Origin: Hyphomicrobiales bacterium
GTDB taxonomy: Bacteria; Pseudomonadota; Alphaproteobacteria; Rhizobiales; Rhizobiaceae
Length of the DNA stretch: 64,000 bases
Assembly (NCBI GenBank): GCA_017305935.1
Contig: JAFKJU010000030.1
Location: forward strand, 19,026-83,025
Direction of reading: 5' to 3'
Shown here in pieces: positions 29,977 to 37,876 of this stretch. The position numbers and the translations under genes were made by a program. Position 1 is the stretch's first letter. Every line of letters begins with the position of its first letter. Under the pieces are notes generated by a model. That model was not told the DNA's origin and searched no databases. It saw only the letters and a list, made by a program, of their open reading frames with translations.

Positions 29977-30707
29977 CAGGCCGGCTCGTGGAAACGGGCG
30001 ATGGCCGCTTCCGCCTCGCCGATGGCCTCCGGCGTGCCGACCGTCAGCCAATGGCCGGACAGGGTGAGGCCGAAGAGGCGACCGGCGGCGACGGCGCGGT
30101 CGAAATAGACGTTGAGGTTGAAAGCATCGTCCGGCGCGTCGTCGAACAACGCCGAGGTCATGGCGATGGCCCCGGCATAGACGACGGGATTGGGATCGCC
30201 GTCGCGATAACGCGTCAGGCGGCCGTCCTCGGCAAGGCTGAAATCCTTCTTGCCGTTATGGCCGGTGGTGTTTTCGAGCGGCACGCAGAGCAGCGCCATG
30301 TCCATGCGTCCGGGATCGAAGAAGGCGGCGAGCTTCTGTAGGTTGGTTGCTTCGCCGGCTTTCTCGCCGATCCAGAACAGGTCGGCATTCATGACGAGCA
30401 GCGGGCCGGGTTCAAGCAGCTTCAAGCCCTTGGCGAGGCCGCCGCCGGAATTCATCAGTTTTTCGCGCTCGTCGGAGATGGTGATGTCGAGCTTTTGGTA
30501 GCCGGCAAGATGCGCCTCCATCTGCTCGGCATGGTGATGAACGTTGACGACGGCGCGGGTGACGCCGGCTTCCGCCAGCGCATCCAGCGCATAGTCGATC
30601 ATCGGCTTGCCGGCGATTTTCACCAGCGGCTTCGGCATGGTTTCGGTGATCGGGCGCATCCGGGTGCCGAGGCCGGCGGCCAGCACCATGGCTTGGGTGA
30701 TGGTCAT
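29976..30707 (-). CDS. murU: N-acetylmuramate 1-phosphate uridylyltransferase (MurU-type nucleotidyltransferase)
   Basis: MurU makes UDP-MurNAc from MurNAc-1-P, the second step of the peptidoglycan-recycling bypass found in pseudomonads and Caulobacter that does not need MurA and so gives intrinsic fosfomycin tolerance. The 243-aa product has the nucleotidyltransferase signature LAAGLGTRMRPIT (residues 9-21), MPKPLVKIAGKPMI and the metal-binding VMNADLFW. It directly follows the tsaE-amgK fusion (9-nt gap), whose kinase half would provide MurNAc-1-P. The substrate is inferred from family and neighbour. Confidence 0.88.
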   Translation of the reverse strand: MTITQAMVLAAGLGTRMRPITETMPKPLVKIAGKPMIDYALDALAEAGVTRAVVNVHHHAEQMEAHLAGYQKLDITISDEREKLMNSGGGLAKGLKLLEPGPLLVMNADLFWIGEKAGEATNLQKLAAFFDPGRMDMALLCVPLENTTGHNGKKDFSLAEDGRLTRYRDGDPNPVVYAGAIAMTSALFDDAPDDAFNLNVYFDRAVAAGRLFGLTLSGHWLTVGTPEAIGEAEAAIARFHEPA

Positions 30708-30716
30708 CGAAAAAGC

Positions 30717-32228
30717 CTATGATTCGAGGTTGCCTATTCCAGCCTCCGCGCACCAGTCGCGCAAGGGGGCAAGCGCCGGATGGGCCAGCGCCGTGCGCAG
30801 ATAGGTCAGCGTGCGCGGCATATGCTTCATGTAGCCGGGTTTCTTGTCGCGCTGCATCAGCCGCACCCACAGGCCGGCGAGCTTGCAATTGCGCTGCGCC
30901 GCCATGATCGCATAGGTCGCCGCAAAGCTTTCCGCATCGAAGCCCGGCGCTTGCGCCCGCCTGTCGTCAAGATAGGCCTGCATCAGCCGCGCGCCAAGGG
31001 CGGGATCGATGGTGACGCGCGCATCCTGCACCAGGGAGGCGAGATCATAGGCCGTCGGGCCGATCATCGCATCCTGGAAATCGATGAGGCCGATGCGCTG
31101 CAAGCCGCTTTTCCGTCCCCGCCAGATGAGATTGGGCGAATGGAAATCGCGCAGCAACAGATGGGTTTCCGCCGTCTCCAGCCGGTCGATCAAGCCGTCC
31201 CAGATCGCCTCATAGGCGCGGCGTTCGCTGTCGCTTGCCGGCTCACCGTCGCGTTTCCAGGGCAGGTGCCAATCGAGCAGCAGCCGCGCTTCCATCTTCA
31301 TCGCCGTGCGGTCGAAATCGGGAATGCGATGGATGTGATCCGCCGTCACCGGAATTTCGCGCGGGCGCGGCGCAGCGTGCAGGGCGGCGAGGCAGCGGGC
31401 GCTTTCCAGATAACGCTCGGCAATCGGCTCGCCGTCCGCGTCCAGCACGCCGTCCTTGCCGAGATCGTCCATCAGCAGGAAGCCGCGCACATAATCGACG
31501 GCCAGAATCTCCGGCGCGGCAAAACCGTTTTCCCTGAGATAGCGGTCGATGGCGACAAAGGGGTAGGCGTTTTCGGCGATATGCGCCACTTTCGGATAGG
31601 GTTTTCCATCCAGCACCGGCGGACTTTCCGGCAGCGGCGGCCAGTCCATCAGGATCAGGCGTTCGCCGTTTTCCAGCGGCAGGTATTCATAGGCACGGAT
31701 CGAGGCGTCCCCGGTGAGGTAGCGGCGCGGCGTCTCGGCATGGCCGTTGGCGGCAAGAAAGGCTCGCATCGCCAGCACCCTTTCGATGCGGGAATGCTGC
31801 GGCTCGGATGCCTCGATCACCGCCAGACGGCCGTCGCCGTCCTGGGTCAGCGTCAGGCGAATCCGGCTAAGCGGCAGTTCGTCGCCGGCCATTTCCGGCC
31901 ATTCCACCAGGCAGATGCCGAGGCCAAGCGCCTCCTCGAAACCGAGTTCGTCGATCTCCGAGGCATGGCCCATGCGATAGAAATCGAAGTGCGAGACAGG
32001 AATGCGCAACTCGTAAGACTGGACGAGCGTAAAAGTCGGGCTCGGCACTTCCAGATCGGGATCGTCGGCCATGGCGCGCAGGAAGGCGCGCGCCAGCGTC
32101 GATTTTCCCGCGCCGAGATCGCCCGTCAAGGCCAGGCAATCGCCGGGCTTCAAGGCCAGCGCCAGGTCTTCGCCGAGCCGGATGGTCGCGGCTTCGTCGG
32201 CAAGGCGGATACACAGCGCTTCGGTCAT
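30717..32228 (-). CDS. tsaE: TsaE (tRNA t6A ATPase) fused to an AmgK-type sugar kinase
   Basis: The 503-aa protein has two parts. Residues 1-150 are TsaE, the ATPase of the t6A37 tRNA modification complex, with Walker A GDLGAGKST (36-44), SPTFTLVQSY and FDFYRMG. Residues about 165-490 are an aminoglycoside-phosphotransferase-fold kinase with LLLRDFHSPNLIW (catalytic Asp and Asn) and GLIDFQDAMIGPTAYDLASL, resembling AmgK, the anomeric N-acetylmuramate/N-acetylglucosamine kinase of cell-wall recycling. The MurU gene lies next. The same fused architecture is known in Rhizobiales. The stop of the DivL-like gene overlaps this start (ATGA on the minus strand). Confidence 0.92.
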   Translation of the reverse strand: MTEALCIRLADEAATIRLGEDLALALKPGDCLALTGDLGAGKSTLARAFLRAMADDPDLEVPSPTFTLVQSYELRIPVSHFDFYRMGHASEIDELGFEEALGLGICLVEWPEMAGDELPLSRIRLTLTQDGDGRLAVIEASEPQHSRIERVLAMRAFLAANGHAETPRRYLTGDASIRAYEYLPLENGERLILMDWPPLPESPPVLDGKPYPKVAHIAENAYPFVAIDRYLRENGFAAPEILAVDYVRGFLLMDDLGKDGVLDADGEPIAERYLESARCLAALHAAPRPREIPVTADHIHRIPDFDRTAMKMEARLLLDWHLPWKRDGEPASDSERRAYEAIWDGLIDRLETAETHLLLRDFHSPNLIWRGRKSGLQRIGLIDFQDAMIGPTAYDLASLVQDARVTIDPALGARLMQAYLDDRRAQAPGFDAESFAATYAIMAAQRNCKLAGLWVRLMQRDKKPGYMKHMPRTLTYLRTALAHPALAPLRDWCAEAGIGNLES

Positions 32229-34819
32229 TCGGCGGCCGCGACCTGCGACAGCTCGCCGGAGGGAATGCGGCAGGTGACAAGCGTGCCTTCGCCGGGCTGG
32301 CTGTCGATGCCGACCTTGCCCTTGTGCAGGCTGACGAAGCTTTCGACGATGGACAGGCCGAGGCCGGCGCCGCTGCGCTTGCCGCCGCGTCCGCCGGTCG
32401 AGAAGCGGTCGAAGACCGCTTGCAGAATTTCCTTGGGAATGCCCGGGCCCTTGTCGGCGACGGTGAATACGAAATCCGTGCCCTCGCGCCAGCAGGTCAG
32501 CGCAACCGACGAACCCTCGGGGGCGAAATTGGCGGCGTTGGTGAGCAGCTTGAGCAGGATCTGCTTCAGCCGTTGCTGGTCGGCGACCAGCGTGCCGAGA
32601 TTGGCCGGCGCGGTGATTTCCAGCGTCACGCCGCTTTCCTGCAGCCGGTCGGCGATCTGGATCGAGACGTCGTCCAGCATGTCGTCCAGCGAGATCTGCG
32701 CGTAATTGAGCTGCATGATGCCGGCATCGACGGTGGCAAGGTCGAGAATGTCGTTGACGATGGTCAGCAGCACTGAGGACGAGGTGGAGATATGGTCGAC
32801 ATATTCCGCCTGCCGGGCATTGAGATCGCCGACCCCCGGCGTCTTCAAAAGGTCGGTGAAGCCGATGATGTTGGTCAGCGGCGAGCGCAGCTCGTAGGAG
32901 ACGTGCTGCACGAAATCGTTCTTCAGCGCGTCGGCCTTGCGCAGCGCTTCGTTCTTTTCGGTGAGCGCCCGCTCGGCGCGGACGCTGTCGGTCATGTTGA
33001 CGAAGGTCAGCATGGTCTGGGCGTTCGGCAACGGAATGACGGCATAGTCGAGCACCAGACCGGTATACAGCTCCAGCGTGCCCTGCAGCGAAGGTCGCTC
33101 ATCATCGAAACTGGTGATCATCTGGCCGAAGAGGCGCCAGCCATCCGGCTGGTCGTAGGAGGGCGTGCAGGCGGCCTCGACCGCGCGGATATGGGTGCCG
33201 GGCTTCGAATCGGCCTCGGTGACGCCCCACAGCGCCCGGAAGGCGGGATTGCAGAGCTTGATCCGGCCATCGGGGCCGAACACGGCAACGCCTTCGGAGA
33301 GGTGGTCGATGGTTTCGCCCTGAACCTTCACCAGGGTATTGTAGCGGGTTTCGAGATCGACCTGTTCGGTGAGGTTTTCGAACACCCAGGTGGCGCCGCC
33401 CTGCGGATGGGCGGTGGCGAAGACGCGCAGCGTCTGGCCGTTCGGCAGGTGCCAGAGGTCCGATTGCGTGTCGAGCGCGCGATAGACCGAAAGGGCGTTT
33501 TCCTTCCAGGTTTTCCAGCTCAGCTGCTCCGGCAGCTTGTGGGCGGCGCGCAGCCGGTCGAGCAATTCGCTGTTGTCCGGCTTCGATTCGAGGAAGGCGA
33601 AATCAAGCCCCCAGAGCTGTACGAAAGCCTGGTTGTAGAATTGCAGACGGCGGTCGCCGTCGAAAATGGCGACGGGTGTCGCCAGATGGTCGAGCGTCTC
33701 GGCATGGGCCTTGAGGGTACGCTTCAATTCCTCGCGCACGGCTTCGACTTCGGAAACGTCGACCGCCATGCCGGCGGAGCCGTCGCGGCTCTTGACGTCG
33801 ACGACGTCGAAGAAGGTGCGGTTGCCGCGCACCACGGTGGAAATCTTGTCATGGAAGGGCGATTCGGGCGTGGCGGAGGCGCGGATGCGCTCGCGGGCCA
33901 CGGCGCTGAGGAATTCGCGGCCCTCACGGATCGCATCCTGTGGCGAAGGCGCCTCGACGGCCTCGCCATAGGCCTCGTTGACCCAGATCAGATTGCCGTC
34001 CTGATCGCGCTGCCAGACAGGAAGGTCGATGGCGTCGAGCAGGGTCTGGAAGGCGTTCATCGAGGCGAGCAGCCGGTCGCGCTCGATCTTCAGTTCGGCC
34101 AGTTCCGCGCGCAGGTTGTTGAGTGCGATGAAACGCACGAAGGCGCGGCCTCCGGAAACCCGGCCCTGCGCCTCCAGCACTTCCTCGCGCTGGGTCTCGA
34201 CCACCATGTCGAAGCTTTCGGCCTGGCCGCGCAGGCGCTCGATCGCCTTTTCCAGCTCGCCGGCCGAATGGCTCTTCAGCCAGCGGCCGAAGGCGAGGAA
34301 ATCGCGATCCTGCTGTGGTGCGCCGGTTTCGACCGGAAGCTGGCCGAGGAATTCCGGGGAAGCGCCGGCGCCATCCCAGACGACGATGCGGCGGTTCTTG
34401 TCGGCGATCAGCGAATGGTAGCGGGAAATCGTCTGGTTGGCGTCGGAAAGCGCTGCCCGTGTCTCGCGGCTTTCGTTCTCGATATTGCCCTTCTGGCGGA
34501 TCAGCCAGATAGCGGAGAGCAGCGCGGCGGAAATCACGCCGATGACCAGCGACGAGGTGACCATTTCGGCGGAGGTGAACAGCCGGGCCGTGACCGCCTC
34601 CTCGACCTCGACGGCGGCAAAGGCGACGCCGGAGAAGCCCGACAACGCCGTCGCGGACAGGAAGCCGGTCCGCAGACGCTTGCGCCAACGCGTCCAGCCA
34701 CCGCTGCGGGCGGCCACGCACATACGGGACGCAGACGTTCCGTCCTTAGCGCCCACACCCTCGCAAGTGTCGTCACCCAAGCCTGCCCGCATGGACAGGC
34801 AGCTTTTCACATCCGCCAT
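32225..34819 (-). CDS. divL: DivL-like PAS-domain histidine kinase with Tyr in place of the phospho-His
   Basis: DivL in Caulobacter is a tyrosine pseudokinase that controls CckA and thereby CtrA and the cell cycle. This 864-aa protein has an N-terminal membrane segment (about 86-107), a coiled region (115-260), PAS-like modules (about 260-365, 370-480, 500-610) and a histidine-kinase core. The H-box reads VQHVSYELRSPLTN: Y642 replaces the phospho-accepting His (codon TAC at 32894-32896, minus strand). The ATPase boxes are complete: LLTNAANF (N), ADKGPGIP (G1), FDRFSTGG (F), GAGLGLSIV (G2). Start ATG 34819 is the longest; a later Met is possible. The gene name is by analogy. Confidence 0.85.
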   Translation of the reverse strand: MADVKSCLSMRAGLGDDTCEGVGAKDGTSASRMCVAARSGGWTRWRKRLRTGFLSATALSGFSGVAFAAVEVEEAVTARLFTSAEMVTSSLVIGVISAALLSAIWLIRQKGNIENESRETRAALSDANQTISRYHSLIADKNRRIVVWDGAGASPEFLGQLPVETGAPQQDRDFLAFGRWLKSHSAGELEKAIERLRGQAESFDMVVETQREEVLEAQGRVSGGRAFVRFIALNNLRAELAELKIERDRLLASMNAFQTLLDAIDLPVWQRDQDGNLIWVNEAYGEAVEAPSPQDAIREGREFLSAVARERIRASATPESPFHDKISTVVRGNRTFFDVVDVKSRDGSAGMAVDVSEVEAVREELKRTLKAHAETLDHLATPVAIFDGDRRLQFYNQAFVQLWGLDFAFLESKPDNSELLDRLRAAHKLPEQLSWKTWKENALSVYRALDTQSDLWHLPNGQTLRVFATAHPQGGATWVFENLTEQVDLETRYNTLVKVQGETIDHLSEGVAVFGPDGRIKLCNPAFRALWGVTEADSKPGTHIRAVEAACTPSYDQPDGWRLFGQMITSFDDERPSLQGTLELYTGLVLDYAVIPLPNAQTMLTFVNMTDSVRAERALTEKNEALRKADALKNDFVQHVSYELRSPLTNIIGFTDLLKTPGVGDLNARQAEYVDHISTSSSVLLTIVNDILDLATVDAGIMQLNYAQISLDDMLDDVSIQIADRLQESGVTLEITAPANLGTLVADQQRLKQILLKLLTNAANFAPEGSSVALTCWREGTDFVFTVADKGPGIPKEILQAVFDRFSTGGRGGKRSGAGLGLSIVESFVSLHKGKVGIDSQPGEGTLVTCRIPSGELSQVAAAE

Positions 34820-34958
34820 TTCCGGTCTGTCTCCGTCCTTCGTGCCGCATCATCCGACAAGACATCCGATTGCCGCGACACCGGTCGAAAAGACCGATTC
34901 CCGCGAATCAAGTCCCAAAACAATACTGTTTCGCGCCATGGCCGGGAAGGGATTCGTC

Positions 34959-34996
34959 CAAAAAAGAGGCCGCCTTCCCGTTTCGGGAAGGCGGCC
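34959..34996 (-). terminator. Intrinsic terminator downstream of ahcY
   Basis: GGCCGCCTTCCC (34968-34979) pairs with GGGAAGGCGGCC (34985-34996) around a 5-nt loop, a perfect 12-bp stem. On the minus strand it is followed by CTCTTTTTTGG, so it ends ahcY transcription before the DivL-like gene. Confidence 0.88.
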
Positions 34997-35025
34997 ACCA
35001 GATGTTGTTCATGGATCGTTAGCGA

Positions 35026-36426
35026 TCAATATCTGTAGTGTTCGGCCTTGAAAGGACCCTGCTTTTCGACGCCGATATAGGCGGCCTGGGTGTCGCTCAG
35101 TTCGGTGAGCCTTGCGCCAAGCTTTTCGAGGTGCAGGCGGGCGACCTTCTCGTCGAGATGCTTGGGCAGGATGTAGACCTGGTTCTTGTATTCTGCCCCC
35201 TTGGTGAACAGCTCGATCTGGCCGAGCACCTGGTTGGTGAACGACGCCGACATCACGAAGGACGGGTGGCCGGTGGCGTTGCCGAGGTTCAGCAGGCGGC
35301 CTTCCGAGAGAAGGATCATGCGGTTGCCCTTGGGGAACTCGATGAGATCGACCTGCGGCTTGACGTTGGTCCATTTCAGGTTGCGCAGGGCCGCGACCTG
35401 AATTTCATTGTCGAAGTGGCCGATATTGCCGACGATCGCCATGTCCTTCATCTCGCGCATATGCTCGATGCGGATGACGTCCTTGTTGCCGGTGGTGGTG
35501 ATGAAGATATCGGCCGAGGAGACGACGTCTTCGAGCTGCACCACCTCAAAACCGTCCATGGCGGCCTGCAGGGCGCAGATCGGATCGATTTCCGTGACCT
35601 TGACGCGAGCGCCGGCGCCGCGCAGCGAAGCGGCCGAACCCTTGCCGACATCGCCGTAACCGCAGACGACGGCGACCTTGCCGGCCATCATCACGTCGGT
35701 GCCGCGGCGGATGCCGTCAACAAGCGATTCCTTGCAGCCATACTTGTTGTCGAACTTCGACTTGGTGACCGAATCGTTGACGTTGATTGCCGGGAAGGGC
35801 AGCAGGCCCTTTTCGGCAAGCTGGTAGAGGCGATGCACGCCCGTGGTGGTCTCCTCGGTCACGCCCTTGATGGCGTCGCGCTGCTTCGTGAACCAGCCCG
35901 GCGAAGCCTTGAGGCGCTTCTTGATCTGGGCGAACAGGATTTCTTCTTCCTCAGAGCCCGGATTGGACAGCACGTCCTCGCCGGCTTCGGCGCGCGCGCC
36001 GAGCAGGATGTACATGGTGGCGTCGCCGCCATCGTCGAGGATCATGTTGGACAGGCCGCCATCGGCCCACTGGAAGATCTTGTCGGTATATTCCCAATAC
36101 TGCTCCAGCGTCTCGCCCTTGACGGCGAAGACCGGAACGCCGGTCGCGGCGATGGCGGCGGCGGCATGGTCCTGGGTCGAGAAGATGTTGCACGAGGCCC
36201 AGCGAACCTCGGCGCCGAGCGCGGTCAGCGTCTCGATCAGCACGGCGGTCTGGATGGTCATGTGCAGCGAGCCGGAGATGCGCGCGCCCTTCAACGGCTT
36301 GGAGGCGCCGAATTCGCTGCGGCAGGCCATCAGGCCCGGCATTTCGGTTTCGGCGATATCGAGTTCCTTGCGACCGAAATCGGCAAGGCCGATATCCGCG
36401 ACGATGTAATCCTTGTCAGTGCTCAT
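35026..36426 (-). CDS. ahcY: Adenosylhomocysteinase (S-adenosylhomocysteine hydrolase)
   Basis: Splits S-adenosylhomocysteine into adenosine and homocysteine, relieving product inhibition of methyltransferases. The 466-aa NAD-dependent enzyme carries [31 protein letters not shown], the NAD-binding [12 protein letters not shown], and the C-terminal KAEHYRY, a very conserved ending. ATG 36426 gives [18 protein letters not shown]. About 120 nt upstream lies a perfect 9-2-9 palindrome (36547-36566), the likely operator. The leader is 157 nt, separated from the upstream HPr gene, so ahcY has its own promoter. Confidence 0.98.
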   Translation of the reverse strand: MSTDKDYIVADIGLADFGRKELDIAETEMPGLMACRSEFGASKPLKGARISGSLHMTIQTAVLIETLTALGAEVRWASCNIFSTQDHAAAAIAATGVPVFAVKGETLEQYWEYTDKIFQWADGGLSNMILDDGGDATMYILLGARAEAGEDVLSNPGSEEEEILFAQIKKRLKASPGWFTKQRDAIKGVTEETTTGVHRLYQLAEKGLLPFPAINVNDSVTKSKFDNKYGCKESLVDGIRRGTDVMMAGKVAVVCGYGDVGKGSAASLRGAGARVKVTEIDPICALQAAMDGFEVVQLEDVVSSADIFITTTGNKDVIRIEHMREMKDMAIVGNIGHFDNEIQVAALRNLKWTNVKPQVDLIEFPKGNRMILLSEGRLLNLGNATGHPSFVMSASFTNQVLGQIELFTKGAEYKNQVYILPKHLDEKVARLHLEKLGARLTELSDTQAAYIGVEKQGPFKAEHYRY

Positions 36427-36546
36427 GAAGCGCTCCCACTGGGCTGGCCGCCGTCGCGCTTCATCGATGAGCGGACGCGGCAATTCCTTCCGTCGAAACG
36501 GACGATGCGTCCCGTCTATCAGGGTTTGGGGATCAAGGCAATATTG

Positions 36547-36566
36547 ATATAAAGAGGTCTTTATAT
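36547..36566. promoter_or_regulatory. Palindromic operator candidate upstream of ahcY (SahR/SamR-type)
   Basis: ATATAAAGAGGTCTTTATAT is a perfect 9-bp inverted repeat with a 2-nt centre in an AT-rich region upstream of ahcY. ArsR-family regulators of the methyl cycle (SahR, and related regulators in alphaproteobacteria) bind palindromes of this look near ahcY and met genes and respond to S-adenosylhomocysteine. The regulator gene itself is not in this window. Confidence 0.6.
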
Positions 36567-36583
36567 GTTTATATGGCTAAGGT

Positions 36584-36856
36584 TTATATCTCTTCACCGA
36601 AGCGGTCGCGGATCAGCGCGTCGATGGCTTCCAATGCTTCGGCGGCCTGGTTGCCGCAGGCATTGACGAGAATGGTGGTGCCGGGACTGGCGGCGAGCAT
36701 CATCAGCCCCATGATCGAGGTGCCGCCAACGGTCATGCCGTCCTTTGAAACCGTGATGGTGGCGTCGTAGCCGTCGACCGTCTGAACGAATTTGGCGGAG
36801 GCGCGCGCGTGCAGGCCGCGTTTGTTGATGATCAAAAGTTCCCGCGTATGCGTCAT
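36584..36856 (-). CDS. ptsH: Phosphocarrier protein HPr (PTS, signalling type)
   Basis: HPr carries a phosphoryl group from enzyme I to EIIA proteins. The 90-aa product has the active His in NKRGLHARAS (H16) and the regulatory Ser in GGTSIMGL (S48), the residue targeted by HprK. It follows the EIIA-Man gene with a 20-nt gap, with HprK upstream. There are no sugar EIIB/EIIC genes near, so in alphaproteobacteria this set works in regulation (PTS-Ntr style) and not in sugar import. Confidence 0.95.
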   Translation of the reverse strand: MTHTRELLIINKRGLHARASAKFVQTVDGYDATITVSKDGMTVGGTSIMGLMMLAASPGTTILVNACGNQAAEALEAIDALIRDRFGEEI

Positions 36857-36876
36857 GGAGCTCCGTCGTTCGTCCG

Positions 36877-37278
36877 TTATTTGCCGCTGAGAACGCGGCT
36901 TGCCACGTTGATGTACTTGCGTCCGGCTTCGGAAGCCTCCCCCAGCGCCTTTTCCATATTATTCTCGCCGCGCACGCCGGCAAGCTTGATCAGCATCGGC
37001 AGGTTGACGCCGGCGATGACCTCGATATGGCCGCTGCTCATCGCCGAAATCGCCAGATTGGACGGGGTGCCGCCGAACATGTCGGTCAGAATGACGACGC
37101 CGAAACCCTCGTCGGCCCGTCCGACCGCGTCGAGGATATCCTGACGACGCTGGTCCATGTCGTCTTCCGGGCCGATGCAGATCGTTTCGATCAGCTTTTG
37201 TGGACCGACCACATGCTCCACGGCATGTCGAAACTCTTCTGCCAGCTTGCCATGGGTGACAAGCACAAGTCCGATCAT
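36877..37278 (-). CDS. PTS system EIIA component, mannose family
   Basis: A 133-aa EIIA-Man-type domain. The phosphorylated His is in LVLVTHGKLAEE (H9), and VILTDMFGGTPSN is the second family motif. It accepts phosphate from HPr. No IIB, IIC or IID genes are nearby, so it probably serves as a regulator; in Agrobacterium and Sinorhizobium the equivalent (often called ManX) affects succinate-mediated control. ATG 37278 is used; the open frame upstream to 37356 is not conserved. HPr follows. Confidence 0.92.
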   Translation of the reverse strand: MIGLVLVTHGKLAEEFRHAVEHVVGPQKLIETICIGPEDDMDQRRQDILDAVGRADEGFGVVILTDMFGGTPSNLAISAMSSGHIEVIAGVNLPMLIKLAGVRGENNMEKALGEASEAGRKYINVASRVLSGK

Positions 37279-37419
37279 GATTATTCTGCTCCCTGCATCC
37301 GCAAACAGGTGGCTGAGATATCGCAATGCAACAATCTCGTCCACCGCCGGGCGCACATCTTGGCAGCGAAAAGCCGAAGTGCAAGCCCAAAAGCGTGAGT
37401 CAAGACCTTCGTCGGGGCC

Positions 37420-37875
37420 TCAGGAGGGCGCTTTGCCGTTAAACGGAATGAAGGCGGCCAGCATCGCCAGCGGGTCGGGAGTGCGCCCCGAAAGGCGGAT
37501 CAGCGGCAGGATCGCCTCCGGCGTCAGCTCCAGATCCTCCGCTTCCGGTGGCAGCCGCTCTGCCTCGGCAAGGTCGACGGGCAGCACCGCGTAGTGCAGG
37601 ACGGCCGGCGCCAGCGTCTCGACGGTGACGATGCCGCTGCCGCGCAGTTCGATCAGGCCGGCGATGGTGGCGGGCGGGCGGGCGAGCACCTGTCCGTTGC
37701 GAACCGAAACCATCGTCTGATCGTCGGCGACCAGCGCCGAAAACAGCCCGAGCCGACGCGCGGCCGCCAAACAGGTGAAGGCGAGGGTGGATTTGCCGCT
37801 GCCCGCGGGACCGACGAAGATCAGGCCTTGCGTGCCGACGACGATGGCGGTGCCGTGAATATTGACCTCGGCCAT
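37420..37875 (-). CDS. hprK: HPr kinase/phosphorylase, short alphaproteobacterial form
   Basis: HprK phosphorylates and dephosphorylates HPr on its regulatory Ser. The 151-aa protein keeps only the C-terminal catalytic domain: Walker A GPAGSGKST (residues 22-30) and the LIELRGSGIV capping motif. The N-terminal domain of Gram-positive HprK (about 130 residues) is absent, which is typical for this class, not a truncation by mutation. The gene starts two bases after the chvG stop, so it is likely co-transcribed with chvI-chvG. A 141-nt gap without obvious feature separates it from EIIA. Confidence 0.92.
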   Translation of the reverse strand: MAEVNIHGTAIVVGTQGLIFVGPAGSGKSTLAFTCLAAARRLGLFSALVADDQTMVSVRNGQVLARPPATIAGLIELRGSGIVTVETLAPAVLHYAVLPVDLAEAERLPPEAEDLELTPEAILPLIRLSGRTPDPLAMLAAFIPFNGKAPS

Positions 37876-37876
37876 G

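Noticed and set aside
36427..36583. SAH or SAM-II riboswitch in the ahcY leader
   Set aside because: I could not fold a convincing aptamer by eye; the perfect DNA palindrome is a simpler explanation. A covariance-model search of 36427-36583 would decide.
37420..37875. HprK as a truncated pseudogene because it is only 151 aa
   Set aside because: Alphaproteobacterial HprK is naturally short and the P-loop and capping motif are intact.
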